A DNA stretch of 33,082 nucleotides from JARICQ01 sp964527205 (GCA_964527205.1 CAZGQG010000021.1:1-33082); one strand, 5' to 3'. Numbered from the stretch's first letter, positions 1 to 8,360 are shown. Translations and numbers: made by a program. The notes: generated from the sequence alone by a model not told the origin.

Positions 1-80
1 TCCTAATAGGAGCTATAATTTACTTTATATCCTGTGTACTACTTAAGGTAGATGGACTAAAGATGATCTTTAAGATATAG
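1..80 (+). CDS. C-terminal tail of a membrane protein, possibly a MATE/MurJ/SpoVB-like flippase (partial)
   Basis: An open frame enters from the left edge (first whole codon at base 3) and ends at a TAG at 78-80, giving 25 residues. They form one hydrophobic segment (LIGAIIYFISCVLL) followed by a short polar tail ending MIFKI. This arrangement, a last membrane helix then a short charged tail, resembles the C-terminus of SpoVB/MurJ-type polysaccharide flippases, which would suit the cell-surface genes next door. The fragment is too short to assign with confidence. It converges on the minus-strand S-layer gene, and a palindromic terminator lies between them. Confidence 0.35.
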   Translation, partial: LIGAIIYFISCVLLKVDGLKMIFKI

Positions 81-180
81 AAATTTTGATCTGACCCCTT
101 AAATAAAAAGAGAATATATAAGTATGGAGAAAAGTATATAATATAAATATAAAAATCCATATGTATATAAAATATAATAG

Positions 181-212
181 AAAAAGGATTAAGCCTAGGC
201 TTAATCCTTTTT
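181..212. terminator. Bidirectional intrinsic terminator (perfect 32-bp palindrome)
   Basis: Two 16-base arms, AAAAAGGATTAAGCCT and its exact reverse complement, are joined without a spacer. Each strand reads a GC-containing stem followed by a run of five T. It sits between two convergent genes and can end both. The minus-strand S-layer gene stops only 35 bases away. Confidence 0.85.
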
Positions 213-246
213 GATTCTGTATTATTATTTATTAAATCCATTCTTT

Positions 247-3200
247 CTACTGTTTGTTAATCTGACCATTAGTTATATATACTTGAGATGGAAGGGCAAG
301 ATTTCCGTCCCTATCTCTTATATAGGAAAGTGTATCTCTGCTAAGAGTTCCTATTAACTCAATGGAATACTCAGATGTTACTGCTGGTTTTAATATCTCT
401 ACTATTAGAAGAGAAGGATCATTTTTGTCTAAACTTGTAGCAAAATCTCTTTCTGTTAGGATTTTATTGTCTGCCAGTCTCACTACTTTTAGGTCCCTAG
501 CATATAGGTCTGAGCCTGAAGATTCTAGAGCCTCTGTAAATGGTATGGATATTTTTCTAGTAGTTGAATTTACATCTAAATAGGAAGTTCTACTTTCTAT
601 TCTTGGAGGGATTTCATCCCATACATCAACCCTACCAGATTCTACACCTGTATCAATATAGGTCCTAAGTTCATTGTTTCTATTGATATACACTGCATCA
701 GATCCTATGGATGTAAGGTCCCTATCCCTTAATAGAATAGTAACTATATCTGATCCATCTGCTGTAGCTTCTATTATTTCCCTGCCGTCAACATCAAAAT
801 CATATCTGCTAGCATAAAGTATAGGCATATTAAATCTTATCTTTATTTCATCGGATTCTGTAAGGACTCCCTGTCTGCCTGGTCTATTTTTGTAGTAATC
901 AATAGCCTTGGCATTTCCACTGGAACTTTCATCAAATGTAATGGTTGTTATTATTGGATCTAAATTATTTCCATTTACATCCTTTAGATCACGAAGGATA
1001 AGTCCAGTTAAATTTCCTCTCCTGCCTACCATAATCTTGGTGTTTCCAAAGTATTCCGGTAGAAGGATTGTAAGGGATTTATTGTCCTGTCCCATCATAA
1101 AGCTTGAGTTTGCAGGTACATTATGTTGCTTGCCATCAAAGACCATTATATACTTGGATGGATCCTGAACTGTAGCTGGGTCCATTTCCTTGCTGAAGTT
1201 AAGAATAATATTGTTTTCATAGGCTGGATGACTTATGACCTCAGGTCCCTGTCTATCTATAACTTGGATTTCTTTTCTGTATCTTACTATGGTGTTGTAC
1301 TTGTCTAGAGCATCTTCTACTCCATCAATCTCAAGCTCGTAATTTCCCAAGGCTAGAGGCCTATAAAGTTCAATTATAAATTCCTTGCCAGAGCCCTTTA
1401 CCTCTTTGATTTCTATTTTCTTATTGGACCCATCTACAAGTGTGTAGTCTTCCTTATAGGATCCTATTACATTTTTATTATAAACAACATTAATGGTTCT
1501 ATAATCATTGGAGACTGTAATACTTCTAACCTCTGGGATACTAACATCCACTATAGGTTTAATAGTTACAGATTCACTGAACTTGTTTCCAAAGTAATCT
1601 CTTATTCCTACTAGGTAAAGTGTATCTTCATCTACAGGTATAAGGTTATTGGAGAAATCTGCTATTAATATATTTTCGATTACTTTTACTGATTGTGGAT
1701 ACATGTATCTGCTTCTATCTGAACTCCAATATATCTGACGGTTTGAAATATAGCTTGGATCTAGATCCTTATCAAATTCAATGATAACCCTGTCTGTTGT
1801 AGAGGAAACATCCTTTACTAGAGGAGCACGGCTGTCACTTTCTATTGTAAAGCTAAATTCCTTGTCTATAAGTTTCTTACCGCTATAATCTTCTATATTT
1901 GTCATTTCAATTTCATGCTTGCCTGTTGATAATCTTCCAAAACTTGATGGATACATTAGGGTTACATGATTGTTAGAGTACTCTGGCTTTAGGAATAGAT
2001 TTTTTCCATCTACCCTAAAGTTTGATGCTAGAGATCTTTTAACTGGCTCTGAGAAATAAATCCTAAGTCCCTTGTCTCCAAGTTGATGGATATTTCTTAT
2101 TTCTGGAGCATCATTGTCCTTAGCTTCAAATCTAGTTTCTTCTTTTTCAATTTTTTCACCAGACTTGGATATTAGATTGCTTATGGAAAGGCTGTATTCT
2201 CTATTGATTGTCATGATTTCATTTAGGGTAAGTATTACAGTCCTATCATCATCTTCAAATCTAATAGTGTCAATTGTTCCTGCAGAAGTTGAGTAGTTGC
2301 TAGGAATTGAAGCAATTGCCTTGTCTAGTCCCTGGGTAAATCTAATATGGATTTCCTTTAAGTTGTCTGCTGATGCAGAGTCTAATTTAAAGGGCTGTGT
2401 TTTTATTTCAAATGCCTTGTACTCTGTATATTTGCTTCCGCTTTGCAATCTGTATTCATATTTTCCAACTTCCAAATCCTTCATTTCATATATGAAGCTT
2501 CCATCTGCCTTAAGTGGAATTGGAGCTAATTTTTCTGGCATATCTATGTTTGAAGATGTAGCCCTTACTTCTATCCATAGATTATCTGCTCCACTGGCAT
2601 TTCCTTCAAATTTCACAGTGTTGGCTTCTACTGTAGCCTTTGAGTCCGCAGTAAATAGTGCTGGTAGATCAATATTAAGTGAATCTGCAAGAGTTGTAGT
2701 TGTGCCGTTTTTCTCCTGTCTCAAGGTATTAAGTGTCATCCTTGCCATTTCACCACGCTTAAGCTTACTAGAAGGATTAAGACTTAAATCTTCCATTAAA
2801 CCATAGGCCTTGGCTAGTTCTGGAACCATTTGCCAGTCCTTGGAATCCTTGGCATAGTCCAGGGTACGAAGTAGAACTGATTGGTACTGCTGAACAGTTA
2901 CTTCCTGGGTTATTCCAAAGGTACCATCAGTATGACCTGATATAAGGCCCTTGCTTGCAGCCCATGTGATGTAAGGAATATAGTGTTTGTGCTTAGGTGT
3001 TAGGTCCTTAAACTTATTTACACCTACAAATTTACTTGCTTCCTCTTCTTTTCCGTATAGCCTGGTTATCATAATAACCATGTCTTCTCTCTTTAAGTTG
3101 TTCTCCAACATTAGATCGCCCTTGGTATTACCTGCAAGCAATCCTAAATCCTTTAAAAAATTCCCAGCCTCTTCATAATCATTAGCAGCTAAAACAGGTG

Positions 3201-3255
3201 CCACAGCTGAAAACATCATTATAAAAGCCAAGAACAATGCTAAAATTTTCTTCAT
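247..3255 (-). CDS. SLH-domain surface (S-layer-type) protein with Ig-like repeats
   Basis: This is a 1002-residue secreted protein. A signal peptide (Lys-Lys, then a hydrophobic core, cleavage probably after VLA at residue 23) precedes three S-layer-homology domains at roughly 28-68, 81-134 and 145-180. SLH domains bind pyruvylated secondary cell-wall polymers, so the protein should be held non-covalently on the outside of the wall. The SLH signature TRAE is degenerate: KRED in the first, TVQQ in the second, KRGE in the third. The remaining ~800 residues form several ~90-residue SbsA/Big_5-like Ig domains, recognisable by repeated 'IRFTQGLD', 'IYFSEPV', 'IEFDKDLD' and 'LNFSKEMDP' strands. 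The start is supported by AAAGGAGAGA upstream. It is probably monocistronic, with its own promoter and the 181-212 terminator. Whether it is the main S-layer protein or a minor SLH protein cannot be told from sequence. Confidence 0.88.
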   Translation of the reverse strand: MKKILALFLAFIMMFSAVAPVLAANDYEEAGNFLKDLGLLAGNTKGDLMLENNLKREDMVIMITRLYGKEEEASKFVGVNKFKDLTPKHKHYIPYITWAASKGLISGHTDGTFGITQEVTVQQYQSVLLRTLDYAKDSKDWQMVPELAKAYGLMEDLSLNPSSKLKRGEMARMTLNTLRQEKNGTTTTLADSLNIDLPALFTADSKATVEANTVKFEGNASGADNLWIEVRATSSNIDMPEKLAPIPLKADGSFIYEMKDLEVGKYEYRLQSGSKYTEYKAFEIKTQPFKLDSASADNLKEIHIRFTQGLDKAIASIPSNYSTSAGTIDTIRFEDDDRTVILTLNEIMTINREYSLSISNLISKSGEKIEKEETRFEAKDNDAPEIRNIHQLGDKGLRIYFSEPVKRSLASNFRVDGKNLFLKPEYSNNHVTLMYPSSFGRLSTGKHEIEMTNIEDYSGKKLIDKEFSFTIESDSRAPLVKDVSSTTDRVIIEFDKDLDPSYISNRQIYWSSDRSRYMYPQSVKVIENILIADFSNNLIPVDEDTLYLVGIRDYFGNKFSESVTIKPIVDVSIPEVRSITVSNDYRTINVVYNKNVIGSYKEDYTLVDGSNKKIEIKEVKGSGKEFIIELYRPLALGNYELEIDGVEDALDKYNTIVRYRKEIQVIDRQGPEVISHPAYENNIILNFSKEMDPATVQDPSKYIMVFDGKQHNVPANSSFMMGQDNKSLTILLPEYFGNTKIMVGRRGNLTGLILRDLKDVNGNNLDPIITTITFDESSSGNAKAIDYYKNRPGRQGVLTESDEIKIRFNMPILYASRYDFDVDGREIIEATADGSDIVTILLRDRDLTSIGSDAVYINRNNELRTYIDTGVESGRVDVWDEIPPRIESRTSYLDVNSTTRKISIPFTEALESSGSDLYARDLKVVRLADNKILTERDFATSLDKNDPSLLIVEILKPAVTSEYSIELIGTLSRDTLSYIRDRDGNLALPSQVYITNGQINKQ

Positions 3256-3285
3256 TTAGATCTCTCCTTTTTAAAGTTGTCTTTA

Positions 3286-3342
3286 GTATAGTTCATTATA
3301 CTATCAATTATACTATAAGACCGATAGATATTGTATTACAAT
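3286..3342 (-). promoter_or_regulatory. Putative promoter region of the SLH gene with a dyad
   Basis: On the minus strand two TATAAT hexamers (plus-strand ATTATA at 3295-3300 and 3307-3312) lie 12 bp apart inside a direct repeat of ATAGTATAAT. Neither has a good -35 at 17 bp. Immediately upstream is a 13-bp perfect dyad, ATTGTATTACAAT (3330-3342), which could be an operator. The tandem -10 elements suggest more than one start point. Confidence 0.45.
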
Positions 3343-3361
3343 CTAATTAAATTATATTGGA

Positions 3362-3418
3362 TTTAAAAATAAAGCTCCTTGAGGATGATCTGGATTATTC
3401 TTATCCTCAGGAGCTTTT
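3362..3418 (-). terminator. Intrinsic terminator of the ABC exporter operon
   Basis: Arms at 3372-3386 and 3403-3416 (AAGCTCCTTGAGGAT against ATCCTCAGGAGCTT) pair with one bulged base. On the minus strand the stem is followed by TTTATTTTT. It lies 17 bases past the permease stop and separates that operon from the SLH gene downstream. Confidence 0.8.
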
Positions 3419-3435
3419 CTTAATTTCTTAATACA

Positions 3436-4731
3436 TTATTCTGTTCTTATGGCTTCAAGGGCAGATAAGCTCATTGCCCTTCTAGCAGGGAAGTAGCCTG
3501 AGAAAATCCCTATAAAGGATGAGAATCCCATGGCTGCAAAGATTAGCCATATAGGAATTATAGAGATATTAGAACCACCCGCTCCCATCATCATTCCCCC
3601 TACAAATTGGGATCCAAATTTATTAAGCAAATAGGAGATCAGATAGGACACTCCTATACCAAAGATTCCTCCAAAGAATCCTATAAGAGCAGATTCTAGT
3701 AGGAAGAGTCTTTTTATATCCTTGATAGAGGCTCCTATAACCTTCATGATTCCTATTTCCTTGGTTCTTTCATAGATACTCATGATCATGGTATTGGTAA
3801 TACCTATAGCTGCAACAAGAAGGGATATGGCTCCTATTCCTCCAAGTATGGCCTGAATAACTAGGGATTGTTCCTTAAAGGAATCAAGTTCATCATTTAA
3901 GGAATAGGCCTCATGGCCCATGGCCTCTATGGTATCCTGCACCTCTCCTACATTGTCTATACTATCTACCTTTACATTTACCTGGTCATAGCCTGTGTTT
4001 CTTTCAGGCCTTATACCCTGTTCCTTCTGTTGGGTAGCTATTAATTCCTGGACCTCTGTAAGAGACATATAAACGGCATAGCTGGTCTCCCAGTTTCCCT
4101 CTGTCAGTATGCCTACTGTCTTTAGGTCGTATTCGCTAAGCTTTGGTGCATTTTGCCCAGGTTCCACATAGCCTCCTCCACCGTCAAGGACAAGTTTTAT
4201 TCTGTCCTTCATAAGATCTACTTCTATTTCACGCCAGACCCTTGCATTAGGGTCATAAAAGCTATCCTTTATCTGGGATCCATAAACTGCTCCCATCTTG
4301 TCCCCAGAATGTATAAGTCTTCCCTCAGCAGCCTTAAAGCCAAAGTCCTCCATACTATCAGGGTCTATACCCCTAATAGGTAGGCTGGATTGGAATTTGC
4401 CTATTTTTATAGTTCCGTAAACTTCCAGGATAGGGCTTACAGCTTGGGTATGGGGGATTTCCTTAAAGGATGTAACTGCATGATCATCTAAGATTACTTC
4501 TTTTTGCCCCGGCATATTTGGTTCCTGCCAGGGTTTTCTTACATTTATAGTGGTTAGGTCTCCCCAGTCAGCCATCTGATCTTCAAAGGATTGATTCATT
4601 CCAAAGCCCAGACTAAGCATGACTATAATGGAGCTAACCCCTATTATTACACCAAGTATGGTTAGTGATGTCCTAAGTTTTCTACGCCACAGGTTTTTTA
4701 CTGCCATTAAAAAAAGATCTATATTACTCAT
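3436..4731 (-). CDS. MacB/FtsX-family ABC transporter permease
   Basis: This 431-residue permease has the type VII (MacB/LolE) layout. A first membrane helix lies at ~21-44 after the RRKLRTSLT entry motif. A large extracytoplasmic MacB_PCD-like domain spans ~45-290. Three more helices follow at ~293-316, ~340-367 and ~392-414. The cytoplasmic coupling segment after helix 2 reads YERTKEIGIMKVIGAS, the family's conserved motif. Such permeases use ATP-driven mechanotransmission rather than a classical transport channel. Its start overlaps the stop of the preceding CARDB-protein gene by 8 bases, so the two are translationally coupled. It is the last gene of a three-gene operon ending at the 3362-3418 terminator. 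The substrate cannot be read from sequence. Confidence 0.9.
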   Translation of the reverse strand: MSNIDLFLMAVKNLWRRKLRTSLTILGVIIGVSSIIVMLSLGFGMNQSFEDQMADWGDLTTINVRKPWQEPNMPGQKEVILDDHAVTSFKEIPHTQAVSPILEVYGTIKIGKFQSSLPIRGIDPDSMEDFGFKAAEGRLIHSGDKMGAVYGSQIKDSFYDPNARVWREIEVDLMKDRIKLVLDGGGGYVEPGQNAPKLSEYDLKTVGILTEGNWETSYAVYMSLTEVQELIATQQKEQGIRPERNTGYDQVNVKVDSIDNVGEVQDTIEAMGHEAYSLNDELDSFKEQSLVIQAILGGIGAISLLVAAIGITNTMIMSIYERTKEIGIMKVIGASIKDIKRLFLLESALIGFFGGIFGIGVSYLISYLLNKFGSQFVGGMMMGAGGSNISIIPIWLIFAAMGFSSFIGIFSGYFPARRAMSLSALEAIRTE

Positions 4732-6856
4732 CTAGGGTAAGTTCCTTGTCTCTTTTTTTCTTTCTATGCCTTCCAAAGAGCACACCGGCTATGATCAGGA
4801 CTATAATTACTGGAATCCAGAACCAAGGAGACTTAAAAATGCTTCCATTTTCTTCCTCTGGCATAAAGTCCATATCTGGATCGTATTCATCCATTGGTGG
4901 CATATCCATAACATTAAGTTCAAAGGTCTTTCTAAATTCTTGCATTTCCCCTGTGGAATCTTCATAGGTGAATAGTATTGTACCCTGAGTTAGGCCTGGC
5001 TCGAAGGCTATTAAAGTACTGTCAAAATAATCACTTTTACCACTTTCAAAATTACCTACATAGTGTTGAGGATTTTCTGTATCAAAATCTCCCTCTAGCT
5101 TGACCATTAGATTGTAAAGGGTTACCTTACCAGTATTATAAAATTCCACTGATACAGGTGTTGGCTCACCTATAAAGCCTTCTCCCTGGACCCCTACTTC
5201 TCCAACTTCAAGTCTGGATTGCTGAACTACAGGTACTCCTATTAATTCTTCTACCTTGTATTCGTTTCCTGCATTGTCTTCATATTCTATATTTGCTGTT
5301 ATTTCATGTGTCTTTGCCAAGGCATCCGGTATGGTGAACATGGTAATGTTTTTTTCCACAGTTTTCTTAGCTGGTATAGAGTCTATAAAAAATGTATTGG
5401 AACTATCTACTGGGGTAAAGACTGATCCGCTGGATTCTCCTGCAGCTGGATTAGATCCTACTTCTGAGGTCAGATAGATCTTTATATTTCTTACAGACTT
5501 GCTTTGATTGGTATTGAAAAAGCTAAGTCTCATTTGGAAGTTTTCCCCTGCCTTAACCATGCTAGGATTAAAGCTATAGTCATCAATTATAAGTTTTGGT
5601 ACATATTTATTTACAGTTTCTCCGGGAGGTGTAGGTTCCTTTTCTATAGGTGCCTGGGAAAATATGCCTACAAACTGATTGATAGTGTATCTTTCCCCCT
5701 CTGGGCTCTGAGTATCCTCATAGTCTATGGTGATTTCTATAGGATAGTTTGTGGTCTGAGCAGAATTAGTAGTTAGGAATTCAAAGTTAATATCCTTAAC
5801 CTCTCCTGGCTCCATGGTGTCTATCTTTAAAATACTTACAGACTTTGGTACCAGTCCTGAAGTATCTAGGGAATTAGCCCTTATTATTATATTCTTTGCA
5901 TCTATTCTTCCCTTGTTCTTAAGGGAGAAGTTGATATTTACTGCTGTGCTTCTGCTAATGCTTCCCGTTGGAAACTTAAGATTTTCTATAATTAAATTGG
6001 AAGGAGCTTCCTTTTCTCCTGCCTTGGTTGTTATAAAGAAATTACTTTGGTCTTCAATTAGTTGGTTTTTTCCATCCTTATAACTTAAGTTTAAGGTAAG
6101 CTCATAGCTATCAGCCTTTATGGTCTTTAAGGATTTAAGTTCAAAGTACATATAGGCTGTCTTCTTGGACTCTATATAGGGAAGGCTCTTGTAATTAACT
6201 CCCTTGGCCAGGGTAAAGCTTTCGCTGGATAGGCCATCTATACTTAACTTTACATCCTTGGCAATATCATCTCCAGTATTCTTCACATAAAATCCAACTA
6301 CAATCTCCTTGCCTGGAGTAACTATGTCGTAGGGAAGAATGTCTACCCTTTCTATTAGGACCTTTGGAGAGCTGGTGCTAGCTGGAACTCTTACATTAAT
6401 GCTGTGGTCCAAAGTATATTTTTCTTTATTCCAATCATAATAGGTGACATTTAAATTCAACCTATAAAGTCCACCCTCTGCCTGGTCAGATACTCTTACC
6501 TGGTAGGAAAGATCAGCTGAGGAACCACCCCTTATTGATCTTATGCTGTCATAGCTAGATCCGCTGGCATAGACTGTGCCAGTGTCATCTCCACTTAGAT
6601 TAGCAGTAACATCATCTGCATGGTCATAGCTAGTATTTTGAAGACTGACACGGATATCTATAGTTTCTCCGGCCTCTGCTGTGTAGGTGTTGGGACTTGC
6701 TATTATTAGGTTTGGGTTGAATATTTCTTCTTTTTCTATATTTCCATTTGTATTTCCATTATTTTCTCCATTATTAGTTCCAGCTGCCAAGCCTTCTAAA
6801 GGTATAAATGCCATTATAATTATTAATGCTAATAGGATGCTCATGAATCTTTTCAT
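4724..6856 (-). CDS. Secreted, membrane-anchored multi-CARDB/Ig-like protein of the ABC exporter
   Basis: The 710-residue protein begins with a signal peptide (cleavage probably after GLA near residue 24). A short Asn/Gly-rich linker follows, then about five repeats of ~110 residues with CARDB/NEW3-like beta-sandwich signatures such as 'IRVSLQNTSYDHADDV', 'GFYVKNTGDDIAKDV', 'NFSLKNKGRIDAKNI' and 'EFYNTGKVTLYNL'. An acidic Asp/Glu-rich linker leads to one C-terminal membrane helix (FWIPVIIVLIIAGVLF) and a Lys/Arg-rich cytoplasmic tail. The bulk therefore projects outward from the membrane. It lies directly between ATPase and permease: the ATPase stop abuts its ATG with no spacer, and its stop overlaps the permease start. 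It occupies the position of MacA in MacAB systems, but its architecture is unrelated. A role as extracellular partner of the permease is inferred. Confidence 0.82.
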   Translation of the reverse strand: MKRFMSILLALIIIMAFIPLEGLAAGTNNGENNGNTNGNIEKEEIFNPNLIIASPNTYTAEAGETIDIRVSLQNTSYDHADDVTANLSGDDTGTVYASGSSYDSIRSIRGGSSADLSYQVRVSDQAEGGLYRLNLNVTYYDWNKEKYTLDHSINVRVPASTSSPKVLIERVDILPYDIVTPGKEIVVGFYVKNTGDDIAKDVKLSIDGLSSESFTLAKGVNYKSLPYIESKKTAYMYFELKSLKTIKADSYELTLNLSYKDGKNQLIEDQSNFFITTKAGEKEAPSNLIIENLKFPTGSISRSTAVNINFSLKNKGRIDAKNIIIRANSLDTSGLVPKSVSILKIDTMEPGEVKDINFEFLTTNSAQTTNYPIEITIDYEDTQSPEGERYTINQFVGIFSQAPIEKEPTPPGETVNKYVPKLIIDDYSFNPSMVKAGENFQMRLSFFNTNQSKSVRNIKIYLTSEVGSNPAAGESSGSVFTPVDSSNTFFIDSIPAKKTVEKNITMFTIPDALAKTHEITANIEYEDNAGNEYKVEELIGVPVVQQSRLEVGEVGVQGEGFIGEPTPVSVEFYNTGKVTLYNLMVKLEGDFDTENPQHYVGNFESGKSDYFDSTLIAFEPGLTQGTILFTYEDSTGEMQEFRKTFELNVMDMPPMDEYDPDMDFMPEEENGSIFKSPWFWIPVIIVLIIAGVLFGRHRKKKRDKELTLDE

Positions 6857-7570
6857 TTACTTTGTATCCCCCTTTATTATATTTTCGTTTGTCACTATTC
6901 CTTCTATGCGTCCATCCCTAAGGGATATTATTCTATGGGCATATCTAGACATTTCCCTATCATGGGTTACTATTACTAAGGTTTGCTTTAATTCATAGGC
7001 CATGCCTGTAATAAGATTCATTACCTCCATGGAGGTCTTGGTATCTAGGTTTCCCGTAGGCTCATCTGCAAAGACTATCCTAGGAGAGGCTACAAAGGCC
7101 CTGGCTATACTTACTCTTTGTTGCTGGCCCCCACTCATTTCAGAGGGCTTGTGATGAAGTCTTTTCCCTAGACCTACATCTGTTAGGATTTTTGCTGCCA
7201 TTTTCTCTCTCTTAGATCGAGCTACTCCTTGAAAGGTAAGTCCTAGACTTACATTTTCTAGGGCAGATAGGGTGGATATAAGATTGTAGGATTGGAATAC
7301 AAAACCAACATTTTGCTGACGAAATTTTGTTACATCCTTTTCACTCATCTTATGTATGGGATATTTCCCTATATTAACCTGACCCTTAGTTGGTTTTTCT
7401 AGTCCAGCCATCATATTTAATAGAGTAGACTTACCAGATCCAGATGTACCAAGAAGACAAATAAACTCCTGATCCTTGATAGTAAAAGTTACATCATCCA
7501 GTGCAACTATCTTTTCTGGACCCATTCGGTATATTTTTCTAAGATTTTTAACTACTATTAAATCATCCAA
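6857..7570 (-). CDS. ABC transporter ATPase (LolD/MacB type)
   Basis: The 237-residue ATPase has all motifs of a functional nucleotide-binding domain: Walker A GTSGSGKST at 41-49, Q-loop VFQSYNL near 91-97, signature MSGGQQQR at 145-152, Walker B IVFADE at 165-170, D-loop GNLD, and switch His in VTHDRE near 203. The signature's first residue is Met rather than Leu, which is common in this subfamily. The start is a TTG preceded by GGGGGTG at a spacing of 8; no in-frame ATG is better placed. It is the first gene of the operon with the CARDB protein and the permease. The four phased TTACA-like repeats 60-100 bases upstream are the likely control site. Confidence 0.93.
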   Translation of the reverse strand: MDDLIVVKNLRKIYRMGPEKIVALDDVTFTIKDQEFICLLGTSGSGKSTLLNMMAGLEKPTKGQVNIGKYPIHKMSEKDVTKFRQQNVGFVFQSYNLISTLSALENVSLGLTFQGVARSKREKMAAKILTDVGLGKRLHHKPSEMSGGQQQRVSIARAFVASPRIVFADEPTGNLDTKTSMEVMNLITGMAYELKQTLVIVTHDREMSRYAHRIISLRDGRIEGIVTNENIIKGDTK

Positions 7571-7630
7571 ATATAATTCACCCCCAATTATGATCTTAGC
7601 CTAATTTTAACAAAGCATTCTCCATAAAAG

Positions 7631-7669
7631 GTTACAAAATGATTAAACTGTGCTTACAGATTACTTACA
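7631..7669. promoter_or_regulatory. Four 11-bp-phased TTACA-type repeats (putative OmpR/PhoB-family response-regulator site)
   Basis: On the plus strand GTTACA (7631), ATTAAA (7642), CTTACA (7653) and CTTACA (7664) start exactly 11 bases apart, one helical turn. Tandem hexamers at this period are the classic binding pattern of OmpR/PhoB-type regulators such as B. subtilis PhoP. The minus strand also reads TTGTAA, 17 bases, TTTAAT across the same repeats, which could be a sigma-A promoter, and a TAAAAT -10-like hexamer lies at 7604-7609. The site is placed for control of the exporter operon. It lies more than 50 bases upstream of the kal -35 element. Confidence 0.55.
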
Positions 7670-7721
7670 ATGCTTTAGAGAAAAAGGTGACTAAGTTTTG
7701 ATATATAGGGACTCCTCTGCC

Positions 7722-7750
7722 TTGTTAGCTTTCCAGCCTTATGCTATAAT
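7722..7750 (+). promoter_or_regulatory. Sigma-A promoter of kal
   Basis: TTGTTA (7722-7727), a 17-base spacer and TATAAT (7745-7750) with an upstream TG (TGCTATAAT). Transcription would begin near 7757, about 20 bases ahead of the kal start. Confidence 0.8.
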
Positions 7751-7779
7751 GTATTCAAATACTATAGTGGAGGGATTTC

Positions 7780-8163
7780 ATGGATAAGGTAATGATTAGA
7801 CTTAGAATGAGCACGCAGGATGCACATTATGGTGGAAATTTAGTAGATGGTGCAAAGATGTTAGCTTTATTTGGAGATGTGGCTACAGAGCTTTTAATCA
7901 GAAATGATGGAGACGAAGGATTATTTGTGGCCTACGATAAGGTAGAATTTACTGCTCCAGTTTATGCGGGAGAATTTATTGAGGTAGTTGGAGAAATTAC
8001 TGATAGGGGAAATAGTTCAAGGAAGATGAAATTTGAAGCTAGAAAGGTCATAGTTCCAAGACCAGATATAAGTGCCTCAGCTTGTGATGTATTGGATGAG
8101 CCTGTTGTTGTAGCTAGGGCAGAGGGAACTTGTGTTGTACCTAAGGATAGGCAAAGAGGATAA
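7780..8163 (+). CDS. kal: 3-aminobutyryl-CoA ammonia-lyase
   Basis: This 127-residue hotdog-fold protein matches the length and opening (MxRLRMSxQDAHYGGNLVDGA) of Kal, which eliminates ammonia from L-3-aminobutyryl-CoA to give crotonyl-CoA in lysine fermentation. The hotdog core is visible as 'LFGDVATELLIR' (helix) and 'VEFTAPVYAGEFIEVVGEI' (strands). The start ATG follows GTGGAGGG. It has a strong promoter of its own. The next gene is kce, the enzyme that makes its substrate, which supports the assignment over a generic thioesterase. The usual close kal-kce spacing is broken here by 256 bases holding a foldback repeat. Confidence 0.88.
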   Translation: MDKVMIRLRMSTQDAHYGGNLVDGAKMLALFGDVATELLIRNDGDEGLFVAYDKVEFTAPVYAGEFIEVVGEITDRGNSSRKMKFEARKVIVPRPDISASACDVLDEPVVVARAEGTCVVPKDRQRG

Positions 8164-8179
8164 AATTTAATTTAAATAA
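8164..8179. repeat. Left copy of a 16-bp direct repeat on the left side of the kal-kce palindrome
   Basis: AATTTAATTTAAATAA directly follows the kal stop codon. The identical 16 bases recur at 8393-8408, just ahead of the kce ribosome binding site. Between them lies the palindrome at 8180-8360. Confidence 0.8.
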
Positions 8180-8360
8180 AGGACTAAATTTCTTAGAACG
8201 CCTATACTATTCATAATTTGAGAATTTACACCACACAGAAAAAAATAGAGACCTAAACTCGCTACGCTCAAACAGTAGGTCTCTAAACAATTTTTTTCCT
8301 TAGTGGGTAAATTCATCAAATTACTCTTATGTATAGACTTATCTAAGAAATTTGTCTAGG
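8180..8360. repeat. ~180-bp foldback (MITE-like) palindrome between kal and kce
   Basis: The left arm (8180-8254) and the reverse complement of the right arm (8276-8360) align over nearly their whole length with small gaps. Shared blocks in order are AAATTTCTTAGA, CTATAC, TAATTTGA, GAATTTAC, GAAAAAAA and TAGAGACCTA. The ~20-base loop contains CTCGCTACGCTC. The innermost stem, TAGAGACCTA/TAGGTCTCTA, is followed by runs of seven T on the minus strand and, after five bases, on the plus strand, so it could act as a terminator or attenuator in either direction. No protein is encoded. The flanking 16-bp direct repeats suggest insertion, although 32 unpaired bases (8361-8392) separate the right arm from the right repeat. 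Confidence 0.75.

Noticed and set aside
2297..2806. 169-codon open frame on the plus strand
   Set aside because: It lies wholly within the SLH protein gene on the opposite strand, lacks a ribosome binding site and has no recognisable domain; the minus-strand frame is clearly coding.
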